Source: UBA3069 sp050633465 | Lineage (GTDB): Bacteria > Pseudomonadota > Alphaproteobacteria > Rhodobacterales > Rhodobacteraceae | Direction of reading: 5' to 3' | Assembly (NCBI GenBank): GCA_050633465.1 | Contig: JBOEGO010000027.1 | Location: 100,957 to 164,956 of the forward strand | DNA: 64,000 nt | Notes under the pieces: generated by a model | Seen by the model: the letters and a program-made list of their open reading frames with translations, nothing else | What the model was told of the DNA's origin: nothing | The model's database searches: none | Translations under genes and position numbers: made by a program | Shown: positions 35,201 through 43,749 of the stretch, piece by piece | Position numbering within the stretch: position 1 is the stretch's first letter | Layout of the letters: each line of letters opens with the position of its first letter

Positions 35201-36489
35201 GTTCCGGCCCTTTCGCTGGTGTTGCGGGTGTCTGTGTCCGTGCCTGTGCCTGTGCCTGTGTCTGTTTCGGCTTGGTTGGCGCGGGCATAGGGCGGGCATA
35301 TTTCAGGGCATAGCGTGTGATACAGCGCCATCAGGCGGGCTGCGGTGGCCTCTGCGCCCAAATCCTGCACGCGGGCCTGTGCGGCCAGCCCGTCGGCATC
35401 GGCGCGGCCGGGGGAATCGATCCAGCCGCGCAGGGCCGCAGCCAGCGCCGCCCCTGTCGGAGCCTTGGCAATCGCAGCCTGAGGCAATAATTCGGCGGTG
35501 GCCCCACGGCCAAATCCGGCCACGGGGCGGGCCAGGGCGTATGCCTCGATGATCGACAGGCCGAACCCTTCGGGGATCAGCGACGGCTGAATGACACAGC
35601 GCACCTGCGACAGGGTGTCGGTCAGGGTGGCGCGGTCCAGCCAGCCCCTGAATTGCACGCGATCCCCTAGGCCCAGCACAGCGGCGCGGTGTTCCAGCAT
35701 GGCGCGGGCAGGGCCATCGCCGCATAGGATCAGGCGGGCGGATTGCGGCAGATGCGGCAACATATCCAGTGCCTGCGCCGGACCTTTTAGCAGGTCCAGC
35801 CGCCCGGCATAGGCGATATCGGGCGGGCAATCCGATGGCCGCGGCAATGGCGCGGGCGGGGTCAGGTCCACCCCATGCGGCAGGGTGACCAGTTTGGCGG
35901 AGTCTGCCCCCGCATCCCGCGCCTGATCCGCCAGATAGGTCGAGGGCGCAATCAGGCGCGCCCCATGCTGCAACAGCGCGGCCCAGACCGCACGACGGGC
36001 ACGGGCAAAGGCGGCACTGCGCAGCAGCTCGATCCGCCCACCATGGCCCGCACAGGCGCCGGACACACAGGCCAGCCCCGCTGTGGCGCTGCATTGTTGC
36101 AACCCCGGTTGGCGCATCCGCGTGCCATTGGGGCAAAATGGCGATACGTCGTGCAGGCTGACCACCAGCGGCGCGATCCGCGCCATCTCAGCAATCAACA
36201 CCGGCGACAGCGCGGTAAACCCCAGGTGCAAATGCACCAGATCGGGGGTCATAAAGGGTTTGGCCAGTTCCGCCCGCAGGGCCGCAGCGGGCGGCGCACC
36301 ACGGCGGTGCGAGGCAGTGAACCGCAGGGGCACAGGCCCGCCATTGCCGATGCGCAGCCGTTCGGCCTGCCATCCGGCGGCGCGGGCGGCGTCCATCTGT
36401 GAGGCGATCACCTGTGCGATGCCGCCGCCATCTAACCCCTTGTCGGTGATATGCAAAACGCGGCCCATAGTGGTGGTTTTACCTGTCAT
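35182..36489 (-). CDS. glycosyltransferase family 4 (GT-B)
   Basis: 435 aa from the ATG at 36489 (ATGA overlap with the deacetylase gene); MGRVLHITDKGLDGGG seven codons later is an alternative start. The donor domain has PPDIAYAGRLDLLKGPAQALDML and the EX7E motif SLIPEGFGLSIIEAYALARP. The C-terminus ends in a repeat-encoded TDTGTGTGTDTDT tail formed by a hexanucleotide array that overlaps the next gene's leader. Second gene of the minus-strand operon. Confidence 0.88.
   Translation of the reverse strand: MTGKTTTMGRVLHITDKGLDGGGIAQVIASQMDAARAAGWQAERLRIGNGGPVPLRFTASHRRGAPPAAALRAELAKPFMTPDLVHLHLGFTALSPVLIAEMARIAPLVVSLHDVSPFCPNGTRMRQPGLQQCSATAGLACVSGACAGHGGRIELLRSAAFARARRAVWAALLQHGARLIAPSTYLADQARDAGADSAKLVTLPHGVDLTPPAPLPRPSDCPPDIAYAGRLDLLKGPAQALDMLPHLPQSARLILCGDGPARAMLEHRAAVLGLGDRVQFRGWLDRATLTDTLSQVRCVIQPSLIPEGFGLSIIEAYALARPVAGFGRGATAELLPQAAIAKAPTGAALAAALRGWIDSPGRADADGLAAQARVQDLGAEATAARLMALYHTLCPEICPPYARANQAETDTGTGTGTDTDTRNTSERAGTCSISA
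35231..35266 (-). repeat. hexanucleotide tandem repeat near the 3' end of a glycosyltransferase gene
   Basis: Six units of the pattern NCTGTG (plus strand TCTGTG TCCGTG CCTGTG CCTGTG then further units), encoding alternating Thr-Gly/Thr-Asp. Slippage would change the length of the C-terminal tail without a frameshift. Confidence 0.8.
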
Positions 36490-37472
36490 GGTTTCATCTG
36501 CGCAGATTGCGCTGCATATGCGGTCAGGGTCTGGCGGTGGAACCCTTCGGCCGGTGTCGTGCCCATGCCAGCAGTCACCCCGCGATAAAGGTTCAGCGCC
36601 GCCGCCGCCGCGACATAATCGGTGCTGGCGGTCTGGCTGTTGTGGGCGGCAATGGCGCGGGTTTTCACATCGGCCACTTCGGCAATCGGCAGGGCGGCAT
36701 TGGCGGGGCATGGCGACCAGACCTCGTATCCCAATACGGGCGTATCGGGGCGCAATCCGGCCTGTTGCGCGGCGCGGGCGGTGATGCGGGCGGCGGCGGC
36801 GTGGTCGATATGGCGGTCGGCCGGATCAGGCGCGGCGATGACATCGGGCGGGGCGGCGCGCCAGAGATTGGCCAGCGCATCCGCGATCCGGTTCTCATCA
36901 CGCCACAGCGCGCCATCGCTGCCGTCGAAGTAATCGGCGCGGGCGTTCAGAATGGCAATCGCGGCCTCGGCCTCGGTCCGGCGGGTGCGGGCGGTGTCAT
37001 CCATCAGGGTGCTGCGCAGGGCATCGGGCAGATCGGTGCGCAGGGCGGGATTTCCCTGTTCGCCCCGCGTCAGAAATGTCACATCTGTCTGGCGTCCGGC
37101 GGCCTGCCACAGGGCAATCAACCCGCCCGCGCCAATAGATTCGTCATCGGGATGCGGCGCGATCACCGCCAGCCGCTGCCCGGCGGGCAGGCCGATCTGC
37201 TGAATCGGGGCAAAGTTTTCGTAACGGTCCAGAACAGGGGCCAGAACGCGGCGCACCCAACCGGGGCGCAGGGTGCGCACCACCAGATCGGACAGGCGGC
37301 GCATGACACCCCGATCACGGGCGCAATGCGCTGTTTCTATTTGGTAAATTTCGCGATTGGGAACAGGGTTCTGCACGGTTTCACCATGGCGCACAGCCGT
37401 AAAACCCGCAGCATTCTGCATCAAAAAACGCCCGCCAGTCGCGGGAAGTCCAGTCAATTCCGGAGCCGTCAT
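36486..37472 (-). CDS. PIG-L family deacetylase
   Basis: 328 aa from the ATG at 37472 (GTG one codon earlier is possible). Zinc-site motif VIAPHPDDESIGAGG near residue 100, then DRHIDHAAAARI, the distal His pair of the LmbE/PIG-L fold. These enzymes remove acetyl groups from N-acetyl amino sugars or related substrates. As first gene of the eight-gene EPS operon it probably de-N-acetylates a sugar in the repeat unit or its lipid-linked precursor, giving a free amine. The N-terminal 80 residues are not part of the catalytic fold and are unrecognised. Confidence 0.85.
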   Translation of the reverse strand: MTAPELTGLPATGGRFLMQNAAGFTAVRHGETVQNPVPNREIYQIETAHCARDRGVMRRLSDLVVRTLRPGWVRRVLAPVLDRYENFAPIQQIGLPAGQRLAVIAPHPDDESIGAGGLIALWQAAGRQTDVTFLTRGEQGNPALRTDLPDALRSTLMDDTARTRRTEAEAAIAILNARADYFDGSDGALWRDENRIADALANLWRAAPPDVIAAPDPADRHIDHAAAARITARAAQQAGLRPDTPVLGYEVWSPCPANAALPIAEVADVKTRAIAAHNSQTASTDYVAAAAALNLYRGVTAGMGTTPAEGFHRQTLTAYAAQSAQMKP

Positions 37473-37475
37473 CAC

Positions 37476-37606
37476 AGGTGACTTTCCAACAAAAAAATTG
37501 CTTTGCGGGCCGATCAGCCCTAAGATGAATATAGTTTTAGTATATCTCTCTCGGCTTTGCCGACAAACATTATTTCAAAAACCTTTTCGGAGCGAGGAAA
37601 CCCGCT
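37476..37606. promoter_or_regulatory. divergent promoter region of the exopolysaccharide operons
   Basis: 131-nt AT-rich spacer between the minus-strand EPS operon and the plus-strand fusion gene. It contains a small hairpin TCGGC-TTT-GCCGA (about 37551-37563) and the element GTTTTAGT, which also occurs in the wza/wzz spacer near 25016. Promoters are expected here on both strands; I cannot assign -35/-10 boxes firmly. Confidence 0.35.
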
Positions 37607-39592
37607 GTGGCTTATTTTGCCGTATCGAAATTACACCGTATCAAGACATTCGCCGCCAAGGCGACCATGGTGGCGCGGCGCGCGCGCAGCCATTTTTCCA
37701 CCCCCGACGCTGTTGAACAGCAGATGGCAAAGCTGCCCCTGATCCAAAGCGCCGAGGAACTGGCGGGCAAATGCGTGTTGATCACGGGGGCCAGTCAGGG
37801 CGTGGGGCTGGTGCTGGCCCGTGCCTTTGCGGACAAGGGCGCGCGGGTGGCGCTGATCGGGCGGCGGTTGCAACCGCTAGAGGCGGCGGCGAAAACCATC
37901 ACAGGTGCGCAGGCCTTTGCCGGTGATGTCAGTCGTTTAGGCACCGCCGACAGGCTGGTGGCCGATGTGACGGCGGCGTTCGGCCCCGTCGATATCCTGA
38001 TCAACAATGCCGGTGTCGGTGGCCCGTGGGGCAAACCGTTCTGGCAGGTGGACGAGGGCGCATTCGCCGAAACCGTTGAAATCAACCTGAACGGCGCGTT
38101 CCAGATGGGGCGTGCGGTGGCGGCGGCTGCGGTGGCGGCATCGCGCCCCTGCCGGATCATCAATGTGACCTCGGTCGCGACAGAGATGAGCTTTCCGGGC
38201 ATTGCGGCCTATTCCGGGTCCAAGGCAGGGCTAGAGGATCTGACCCGCGCCATGGCATCGGATGCGGCGGGCGGCGGGGTTGTAGCGGTCACGGTGTCGC
38301 TGCATTCGGTCCAGACCGAGCGCAAGGCGGAACATGACTGGGCATCCAACGCGCTGCTGCCTCCGACCGAGGTGGTGGTGCCCGCATTCCTGCACGCCGC
38401 CACCGCGCCAGCGGCAGAGGTGCAGGGCCGTGCCATCGCCGCGTGGCGGTTCGCCGATGATGCTGTGGCCGAGGCCCGTCTGGCCGGACCCAATGCCGCG
38501 ATCCAGCCCATCGCATATCCGCCGTTCATGCATCGCGGCGCGGTTGTGGCGCGTGACCCCTTGCGGTTTTCCATCAATGACCGTGCTGAAAATCCCTATG
38601 GTCCCAGTGACTTGGTTGCGGCTGCGGTGCAATCTGCATTGACCACCGCGCCCTTGTCGCATTACCCCGAGGAACAGCACGAAACCCTGACCGCCGCCTT
38701 GGCCGCGCACCACGGGTTAGGCGGCGACAGCTTTGCCATCGGCAATGGCTCGTGGGAGGTGCTGGCCCGCATCGTATCCCTGTTCGCCAAGCCCGGCGAA
38801 GAGGTGCTGTCGCATTCGCCCGGCTGGTTCGGGTTCAACATGGTCTGCGCCCGCGCGGGCGTGGCGCAGGTCACCAGCCCCTTTACCCTGACGGGGCCGG
38901 ACGGGCCTTCGCATAACCTGCCCGCCATGCTGGAACGGATCACGCCGCGCACGCGCTTGGTGTATCTGATTCACCCCTCCAACCCCGAAGGCGTGCCGTT
39001 ACAACAGGCCGAGATGGAGGATTTCCTGCGCCAGATCCCCGACCATTTGCCGGTGATCGTGGACGAGGCATATATTGATTATGCCACGGGCGAGGGGCTG
39101 TTCGATACGGTCGCGGCGGTGCGCAACACGGGCAAAAGCATCATCGGGCTGCGGACATTTTCGAAATTCCACGCTCTTGCCGGTGCGCGGGTCGGCTATG
39201 CCTATGCCGCGCCCGAACTGGCGGGGTTGATCCGGCGGGCCGAACATATTTTCGCGGTGTCCAGCCTGTCAGAGGCCGCAGCGGTGGCCGCGCTAAAGGA
39301 CACGGCGCGCAGCGCAAGGATGCGGGAATTGTTCACGACAGAGCGCGCCCGCGTGTTCGACGGGCTGGCCGCGCGCGGGCTGGACCCGCTGCCATCCCAG
39401 GCCCCCTATGTGCTGGCCAAACGCCCCAAAGGCATTGATGCGGCGATGGATGCACTAGAGGATCAGGGCGTTTATATTGCCCGATACGCCTTTCATAATG
39501 ATGAATACATGATGTTTCCGGTGGGTTTGCCCACAACCACGGATGCGGTTTTCAAAGCATTGGATCGGGTCGGCTGCCACGTGGCTGCGTGA
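37607..39592 (+). CDS. fusion of short-chain dehydrogenase and class I/II aminotransferase
   Basis: 661 aa from a GTG at 37607 with GAGG upstream. Residues about 50-300 form a classical SDR: VLITGASQGVGLVLARAF, ILINNAGVGGPWG and the catalytic Ser with YSGSK. Residues about 310-660 form a fold-type I PLP enzyme resembling histidinol-phosphate aminotransferase: FAIGNGSWEVLARI, YLIHPSNPEGVP, VDEAYIDYATGEGL and the PLP-binding Lys520 in RTFSKFHALAGARVGYA. All catalytic residues appear intact in both halves. The two would catalyse consecutive steps, oxidation of a hydroxyl to a carbonyl and transamination to an amine, without releasing the intermediate. The substrate is unknown; the setting (sugar transferase and FemAB-like genes directly downstream) points to a building block for the polymer. 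Confidence 0.85.
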   Translation: MAYFAVSKLHRIKTFAAKATMVARRARSHFSTPDAVEQQMAKLPLIQSAEELAGKCVLITGASQGVGLVLARAFADKGARVALIGRRLQPLEAAAKTITGAQAFAGDVSRLGTADRLVADVTAAFGPVDILINNAGVGGPWGKPFWQVDEGAFAETVEINLNGAFQMGRAVAAAAVAASRPCRIINVTSVATEMSFPGIAAYSGSKAGLEDLTRAMASDAAGGGVVAVTVSLHSVQTERKAEHDWASNALLPPTEVVVPAFLHAATAPAAEVQGRAIAAWRFADDAVAEARLAGPNAAIQPIAYPPFMHRGAVVARDPLRFSINDRAENPYGPSDLVAAAVQSALTTAPLSHYPEEQHETLTAALAAHHGLGGDSFAIGNGSWEVLARIVSLFAKPGEEVLSHSPGWFGFNMVCARAGVAQVTSPFTLTGPDGPSHNLPAMLERITPRTRLVYLIHPSNPEGVPLQQAEMEDFLRQIPDHLPVIVDEAYIDYATGEGLFDTVAAVRNTGKSIIGLRTFSKFHALAGARVGYAYAAPELAGLIRRAEHIFAVSSLSEAAAVAALKDTARSARMRELFTTERARVFDGLAARGLDPLPSQAPYVLAKRPKGIDAAMDALEDQGVYIARYAFHNDEYMMFPVGLPTTTDAVFKALDRVGCHVAA

Positions 39593-39622
39593 TCTTGCCG
39601 TTTATTTTATCAGGATATTTTA

Positions 39623-40351
39623 ATGACTTATAGCGATTACAGCGACACTTTGGAAAAACCGGCCAGGCCGGATGATGCGTTGCGCGCCGACCCTGCGGTG
39701 GTGCCGGATATGCTAATTGATGCGGCTGCGCCCGATGCGCCCACTGGCATGGCATGGGCCGCGAAATCCCTGATGGAGCGCGGCGCGGCGGGGCTGGGAC
39801 TGGTGGTGCTGTCGCCGCTGTTTCTGGGGCTGGCCGTGGCCGTGAAACTGGAAAGCCGCGGGCCGGTGTTTTTCCGCCAGCCGCGGTTTGGCAAGGGCGG
39901 CGTGCCGTTCACCGTGTTCAAATTCCGCACCATGCGGGCCGATATGGGCGATGTGACCGGCGGGCAGCAAACCGCCCATAATGACAGGCGCGTCACTCGG
40001 GTGGGCCATGTGCTGCGGATCACGTCTCTGGATGAAATTCCTCAGCTTTACAATGTGTTGCGCGGCGATATGCATGTGGTTGGCCCGCGTGCGCACCCCT
40101 GCGGGATGCGGGTGGATGGCACCCTGTGCGAAGACATCGACCCGCGTTATCACCACCGCCACGCGGTGCCACCCGGTGTCACCGGATGGGCGCAGGTCAA
40201 CGGATCACGCGGGCCGGTGGATCGGCCCGACCAGCTGCGCCGCCGTGTGGATCTGGACATTGAATATATCCGCAACTGGTCGTTTTGGGGCGATTTGGGC
40301 ATCTGGGCGCGCACGGTGCGTGTGGTGCTAAGCCGCGATCAGGCGCGATAA
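39623..40351 (+). CDS. priming sugar-phosphate transferase (bacterial sugar transferase family)
   Basis: 242 aa. One hydrophobic segment at residues about 54-73 (GLGLVVLSPLFLGLAVAV) precedes the catalytic domain. Family motifs: ESRGPVFFRQPRFGKGGVPFTVFKFRTM, LRITSLDEIPQLYNVLRGDM, VVGPRAHP and PPGVTGWAQVNGSRG. It is the short, WecP/PglC-type catalytic core and should load the first sugar-1-phosphate onto undecaprenyl phosphate to start each repeat unit. It follows the SDR-aminotransferase fusion by 30 nt. Confidence 0.92.
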   Translation: MTYSDYSDTLEKPARPDDALRADPAVVPDMLIDAAAPDAPTGMAWAAKSLMERGAAGLGLVVLSPLFLGLAVAVKLESRGPVFFRQPRFGKGGVPFTVFKFRTMRADMGDVTGGQQTAHNDRRVTRVGHVLRITSLDEIPQLYNVLRGDMHVVGPRAHPCGMRVDGTLCEDIDPRYHHRHAVPPGVTGWAQVNGSRGPVDRPDQLRRRVDLDIEYIRNWSFWGDLGIWARTVRVVLSRDQAR

Positions 40352-40352
40352 A

Positions 40353-41516
40353 ATGGCGGGGCCGGACATAAGCGCAGAGGCGCAAAAGCCGGTGCCTGCG
40401 GGTTTGCCCCCGGCGGGGGAGCGGGGGTTTTCCAGCCTGCAATCGGGGGAGGATTACCAAACCGTCTGGCAGCGCCATTTCGGTCAGGGGCTGAACCTGC
40501 GGATGCTGGGATCATCGTCGTTTTCCGCGCCCGTTATGATCCACCGCGAACGTCGTGTGCTGGAATTGGGGACGCGGTTCGATTTCCTGCCTTCGGATCG
40601 CCAGTTCGTGCTGCGCGGGCGCAAACGATACCTGCCGCTGGCCCAGATCGCGCCGCCGATTTCGATCGAGGCGGGCAACCTGCGCGGCGGCTATGACCAG
40701 AACGGCCCTCAGGGCCCGGCGGATTTCATGCGCGCCGTGGCGGCCACGCGGGGCTGGGATTATGGCCAGTTTCCGGTGCCGGACGATATGTCGGGCGCAT
40801 GGGTGACAGCGGCGCGGGACGCGGGGTTGTTGCCAATCCTGCGCGCCACGGGGCGCATATTCTTTGCCACGCCGGAGTATCAGGGCTGGGATGCGCTGAT
40901 GGCGGGGGCATCACGAAATTTGCGCAAGAATATCAAGCGGATGGAGCGTAATATCGACGATGCAGGCGTGCAATTGCGCCTGTATCAGGGGGATGATGTG
41001 GCGCAGGGGATCGCCCATCTGCGCGCCTGTGCCGCTGACAGCTGGAAGGCCGACGAGGATGTGCAAACCGTGCCGGTGCAGGTGCCCCTGACCGAACGGC
41101 AACTGGCGTTTTTCACCGATCTGGACCGTTTGCCCAACCACCGACTGTTGATCGCCACGATGGAGCAGGATGGCCGCCCCTTGGCGGTGCAGCTGTGGGT
41201 GGCGGCGCGGCAATGCGGCGCGGGCACCGATCTGATGGGCGGCATCACCTATCACATTGCCGACAGCCGCGCCTATGCCCCCGGCCATGCGCTAATGAAA
41301 TTCATGCTGCAATGGGCCGAATCCCAGGGCATCCGTGGCATTGATTACAATGCGACCGACCCCTGGCTGGCGGCCTATGCCACCCATGCGACCCCGTTTC
41401 ATATGCTGATGGTGATGCGCGACACGGTGTGGGGGCGCTTGCTGCACCGGATTGCGCGGCGGTTTGATGCGGGGTTGGACCTGTCGCAAAACACGCCCGA
41501 AACCGCAGGCGGCTAA
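40353..41516 (+). CDS. FemAB-like GNAT protein, copy 1
   Basis: 387 aa, starting 1 nt after the sugar transferase stop. The GNAT/FemAB-type acyltransferase domain is marked by SRNLRKNIKRMERNIDDAG (the SxxxRxxIRRAExG-like motif), SWKADED and a C-terminal GHALMKFMLQWAESQGIRGIDYN. Such proteins transfer acyl or aminoacyl groups to amines; members of the same superfamily are frequent in exopolysaccharide loci. First of three consecutive paralogues, which argues for successive or alternative acylations of the polymer. Confidence 0.85.
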   Translation: MAGPDISAEAQKPVPAGLPPAGERGFSSLQSGEDYQTVWQRHFGQGLNLRMLGSSSFSAPVMIHRERRVLELGTRFDFLPSDRQFVLRGRKRYLPLAQIAPPISIEAGNLRGGYDQNGPQGPADFMRAVAATRGWDYGQFPVPDDMSGAWVTAARDAGLLPILRATGRIFFATPEYQGWDALMAGASRNLRKNIKRMERNIDDAGVQLRLYQGDDVAQGIAHLRACAADSWKADEDVQTVPVQVPLTERQLAFFTDLDRLPNHRLLIATMEQDGRPLAVQLWVAARQCGAGTDLMGGITYHIADSRAYAPGHALMKFMLQWAESQGIRGIDYNATDPWLAAYATHATPFHMLMVMRDTVWGRLLHRIARRFDAGLDLSQNTPETAGG

Positions 41517-41519
41517 GTC

Positions 41520-42677
41520 ATGGTTTTGCGCGCCGGCACCAACAGGTTTACCCCCGCCGAGGTCGCGGCGCAGTGGCAATCGGTTGCGGGAAGGGATGCC
41601 CGTGGCGGGCTGTTTGCCCATCCTGAATTCATCGCACAGTTTCGCCGTGCTTTTGGCGGGCGGGCCGATTTTTTCGATGTCTTGGCGCTGCGCGATGACG
41701 GGCGGGTCGGGGCGGTGTTGCCGATGATGCGCTGCCAGCTGCGGCGCGGTCCTGCATTGGTGCCGCGCTATGATTACCTGTCTGGTGACGATGCGTTTTT
41801 GACCGGGCCTGTGCGCCGCGCCATGATACCTGTGCGCCAGATCAGCCCGGTTATGGGGCTAGAGGCCAGCCATTTGCGCCTGACTGCGGCGCAGTCGCCC
41901 GACATGCCAAAAGACCGGATTTGGGCGGCATTGGCGCGGCAACTGGCATCCATGCGTCGCTGGGATATGGCGATATTACCGTTAGCGCAGGGCGATGTTA
42001 CGGGCTGTGCTGCGGCTGCGCGTGCGGCGGGGTTGCATGCGATACGCCACCCTTTGGGCCGCGATTTTCACACCATTGAAACCATGGATTCGCTGGATGG
42101 TATTCTGGCGCGCAGCAGCGGCAAGTTTCGCCAGAATATCCGCCGGGCCGAGCGGACAGCAGCGGCGGATGGTGCAGAATTCGATGTGGTATCAGGCGAT
42201 AAGGTTGCGCAATTGCTGGCGGAATTTGCATCCCTCAGCAACGAAAGCTGGAAGGCGAGCAACACCAACCCCCAAAAGGGCGGTGCCCTGCGCGTGCCCT
42301 ATGCGGGCGGGCAGCGGCAATTTTACGAAACCCTTTGCGGGGCGCAGGGGTTGCACCCCGTGTTGGGGTTTGCCCGTATGGGCGGCGTGATGCAGGCGGC
42401 ATGTTTGGGGTTTTATCAGGGCGGGTGCCTGACCACGGTATTGATTTTCCAGCGCCCGACACGGGGGGCGGCGTCATACGGGCGTCTGGTCATGCACCGG
42501 ATGTTTGATTGGGCGCATCGGCAGGGCGCCAGCCGGATTGACCTGAATTCCAACGCCGAATGGGTGCAGGCCTATAGCGACAGCGCCGAAACCCTGGACC
42601 ATCTGTTGCTGTTTCCACGCGGGCCATATGCAGGAATGTTGCGGCGGCTGGCACTGCGGCGCGGGGCGGTGGCATGA
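41520..42677 (+). CDS. FemAB-like GNAT protein, copy 2
   Basis: 385 aa, 3 nt after copy 1. An N-terminal segment typical of the family (AQWQSVAGRDARGGLFAHPEFIAQF) is followed by the motif SSGKFRQNIRRAERTAAADG, NESWKASNTN and a C-terminal GRLVMHRMFDWAHRQGASRIDLN. Diverged from copy 1 outside these motifs, so probably not redundant. The stop overlaps the start of copy 3 (ATGA). Confidence 0.85.
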   Translation: MVLRAGTNRFTPAEVAAQWQSVAGRDARGGLFAHPEFIAQFRRAFGGRADFFDVLALRDDGRVGAVLPMMRCQLRRGPALVPRYDYLSGDDAFLTGPVRRAMIPVRQISPVMGLEASHLRLTAAQSPDMPKDRIWAALARQLASMRRWDMAILPLAQGDVTGCAAAARAAGLHAIRHPLGRDFHTIETMDSLDGILARSSGKFRQNIRRAERTAAADGAEFDVVSGDKVAQLLAEFASLSNESWKASNTNPQKGGALRVPYAGGQRQFYETLCGAQGLHPVLGFARMGGVMQAACLGFYQGGCLTTVLIFQRPTRGAASYGRLVMHRMFDWAHRQGASRIDLNSNAEWVQAYSDSAETLDHLLLFPRGPYAGMLRRLALRRGAVA

Positions 42678-43705
42678 ACGCGCCGCATCTGACAGGGCAG
42701 GGCGCTGGCGCCTATCTGACCGACACGGGCGGCGGGTTGGTGGGGATGCCTGTCGGGGTGGATCCGACAACCAGCGCGGGATGGCTGTGCAATTGGCACA
42801 GCGCATTCGGCGGCGGAGCAGACCCATGTGCCGTGGCAGGAAATGCGCGCCTGTTCATGCTGCGCGAGGGGCGCAGCGGGGCGCGGGTGTGGCGCAGCGC
42901 CACAAACGGACAAAGCCAGCGCAGTGATCCGGGCGGCGATCCGGCCAATGCGGCGGCGCTGATGCAGCTTTTGATCGGGGCGGGGGCATGGGACATGCTG
43001 CACCTGCAAGGTCTGTCGCCGGAATGGGCGGCGGCCCTGACCCGCGCGGCGCGGGATGCCGGATTGGTGGCGGGGCCAGAGCACAGCTTTGCCCATGCGC
43101 AGGCGGTGATTGATGATCCGGCGGCATATCTGGCGGGGCGGTCGGCATCGACATTCAAACGCAAGGCCAAGCAGCAGCGCCAGCTGCACCGCGCCCGGCC
43201 CGTCAGTTTCGATGAACACGCGGGCGCCGATCTGCCCGCGGCATTGCGCAGCTATTGCGCGGCCGAGCGCGGGTCGTGGAAATCGCAGGATGGCGAGTTG
43301 ATATCGGACAATCCCCGGCTAGAGCAGTTTTACGGCGGGCTGTTTCACCCCGACACCACATTCGCCCGACCGCGCATATTTTTCATGCGGGCGGGGGGCC
43401 GCATAATCGCGGGGCTGCTGGCACTGGAACAGGGGCCGCGGCTGGTATTGTTGAAAATGTTCTATGACGCCGAAATGGCGAAATATTCGCCGGGTTTTTT
43501 GCTGTTGGAACATATTGTTCAGGGGCATCTGCGCGCCGGACAGGTGATTGATTTCTATGCCGATGGCCCGTCCTATGCGCCCTTTACCAATCGGCAGCAG
43601 CGGTTCGAGGATATCGTGATCTGGGCCGCTGGCCCGCGTGCCGCCGCGTTTCGCCTGCTGCGCAGCGCCATGCAAAAGGTCCGCCACCTGCGGCAGCGGA
43701 CCTGA
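42674..43705 (+). CDS. FemAB-like GNAT protein, copy 3
   Basis: 343 aa. Shorter than copies 1 and 2. The shared motifs are SASTFKRKAKQQRQLHRARP, ERGSWKSQDGE and a final LLLEHIVQGHLRAGQVIDFYADGPSYA. The N-terminal half (with SAFGGGADPCAVAGNARLFML) is more diverged. Last gene of the plus-strand set that begins with the fusion gene; it converges on the UDP-xylose synthase gene 44 nt away. Confidence 0.8.
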   Translation: MNAPHLTGQGAGAYLTDTGGGLVGMPVGVDPTTSAGWLCNWHSAFGGGADPCAVAGNARLFMLREGRSGARVWRSATNGQSQRSDPGGDPANAAALMQLLIGAGAWDMLHLQGLSPEWAAALTRAARDAGLVAGPEHSFAHAQAVIDDPAAYLAGRSASTFKRKAKQQRQLHRARPVSFDEHAGADLPAALRSYCAAERGSWKSQDGELISDNPRLEQFYGGLFHPDTTFARPRIFFMRAGGRIIAGLLALEQGPRLVLLKMFYDAEMAKYSPGFLLLEHIVQGHLRAGQVIDFYADGPSYAPFTNRQQRFEDIVIWAAGPRAAAFRLLRSAMQKVRHLRQRT

Positions 43706-43749
43706 CTGAGTATCGGTTTGTCGCAGCCGCCGATCACCGGGGCAGTCGA

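Noticed and set aside
40353..43705. Exosortase/PEP-CTERM system, often found with FemAB-like genes
   Set aside because: No exosortase and no PEP-CTERM tail in any protein of the window.
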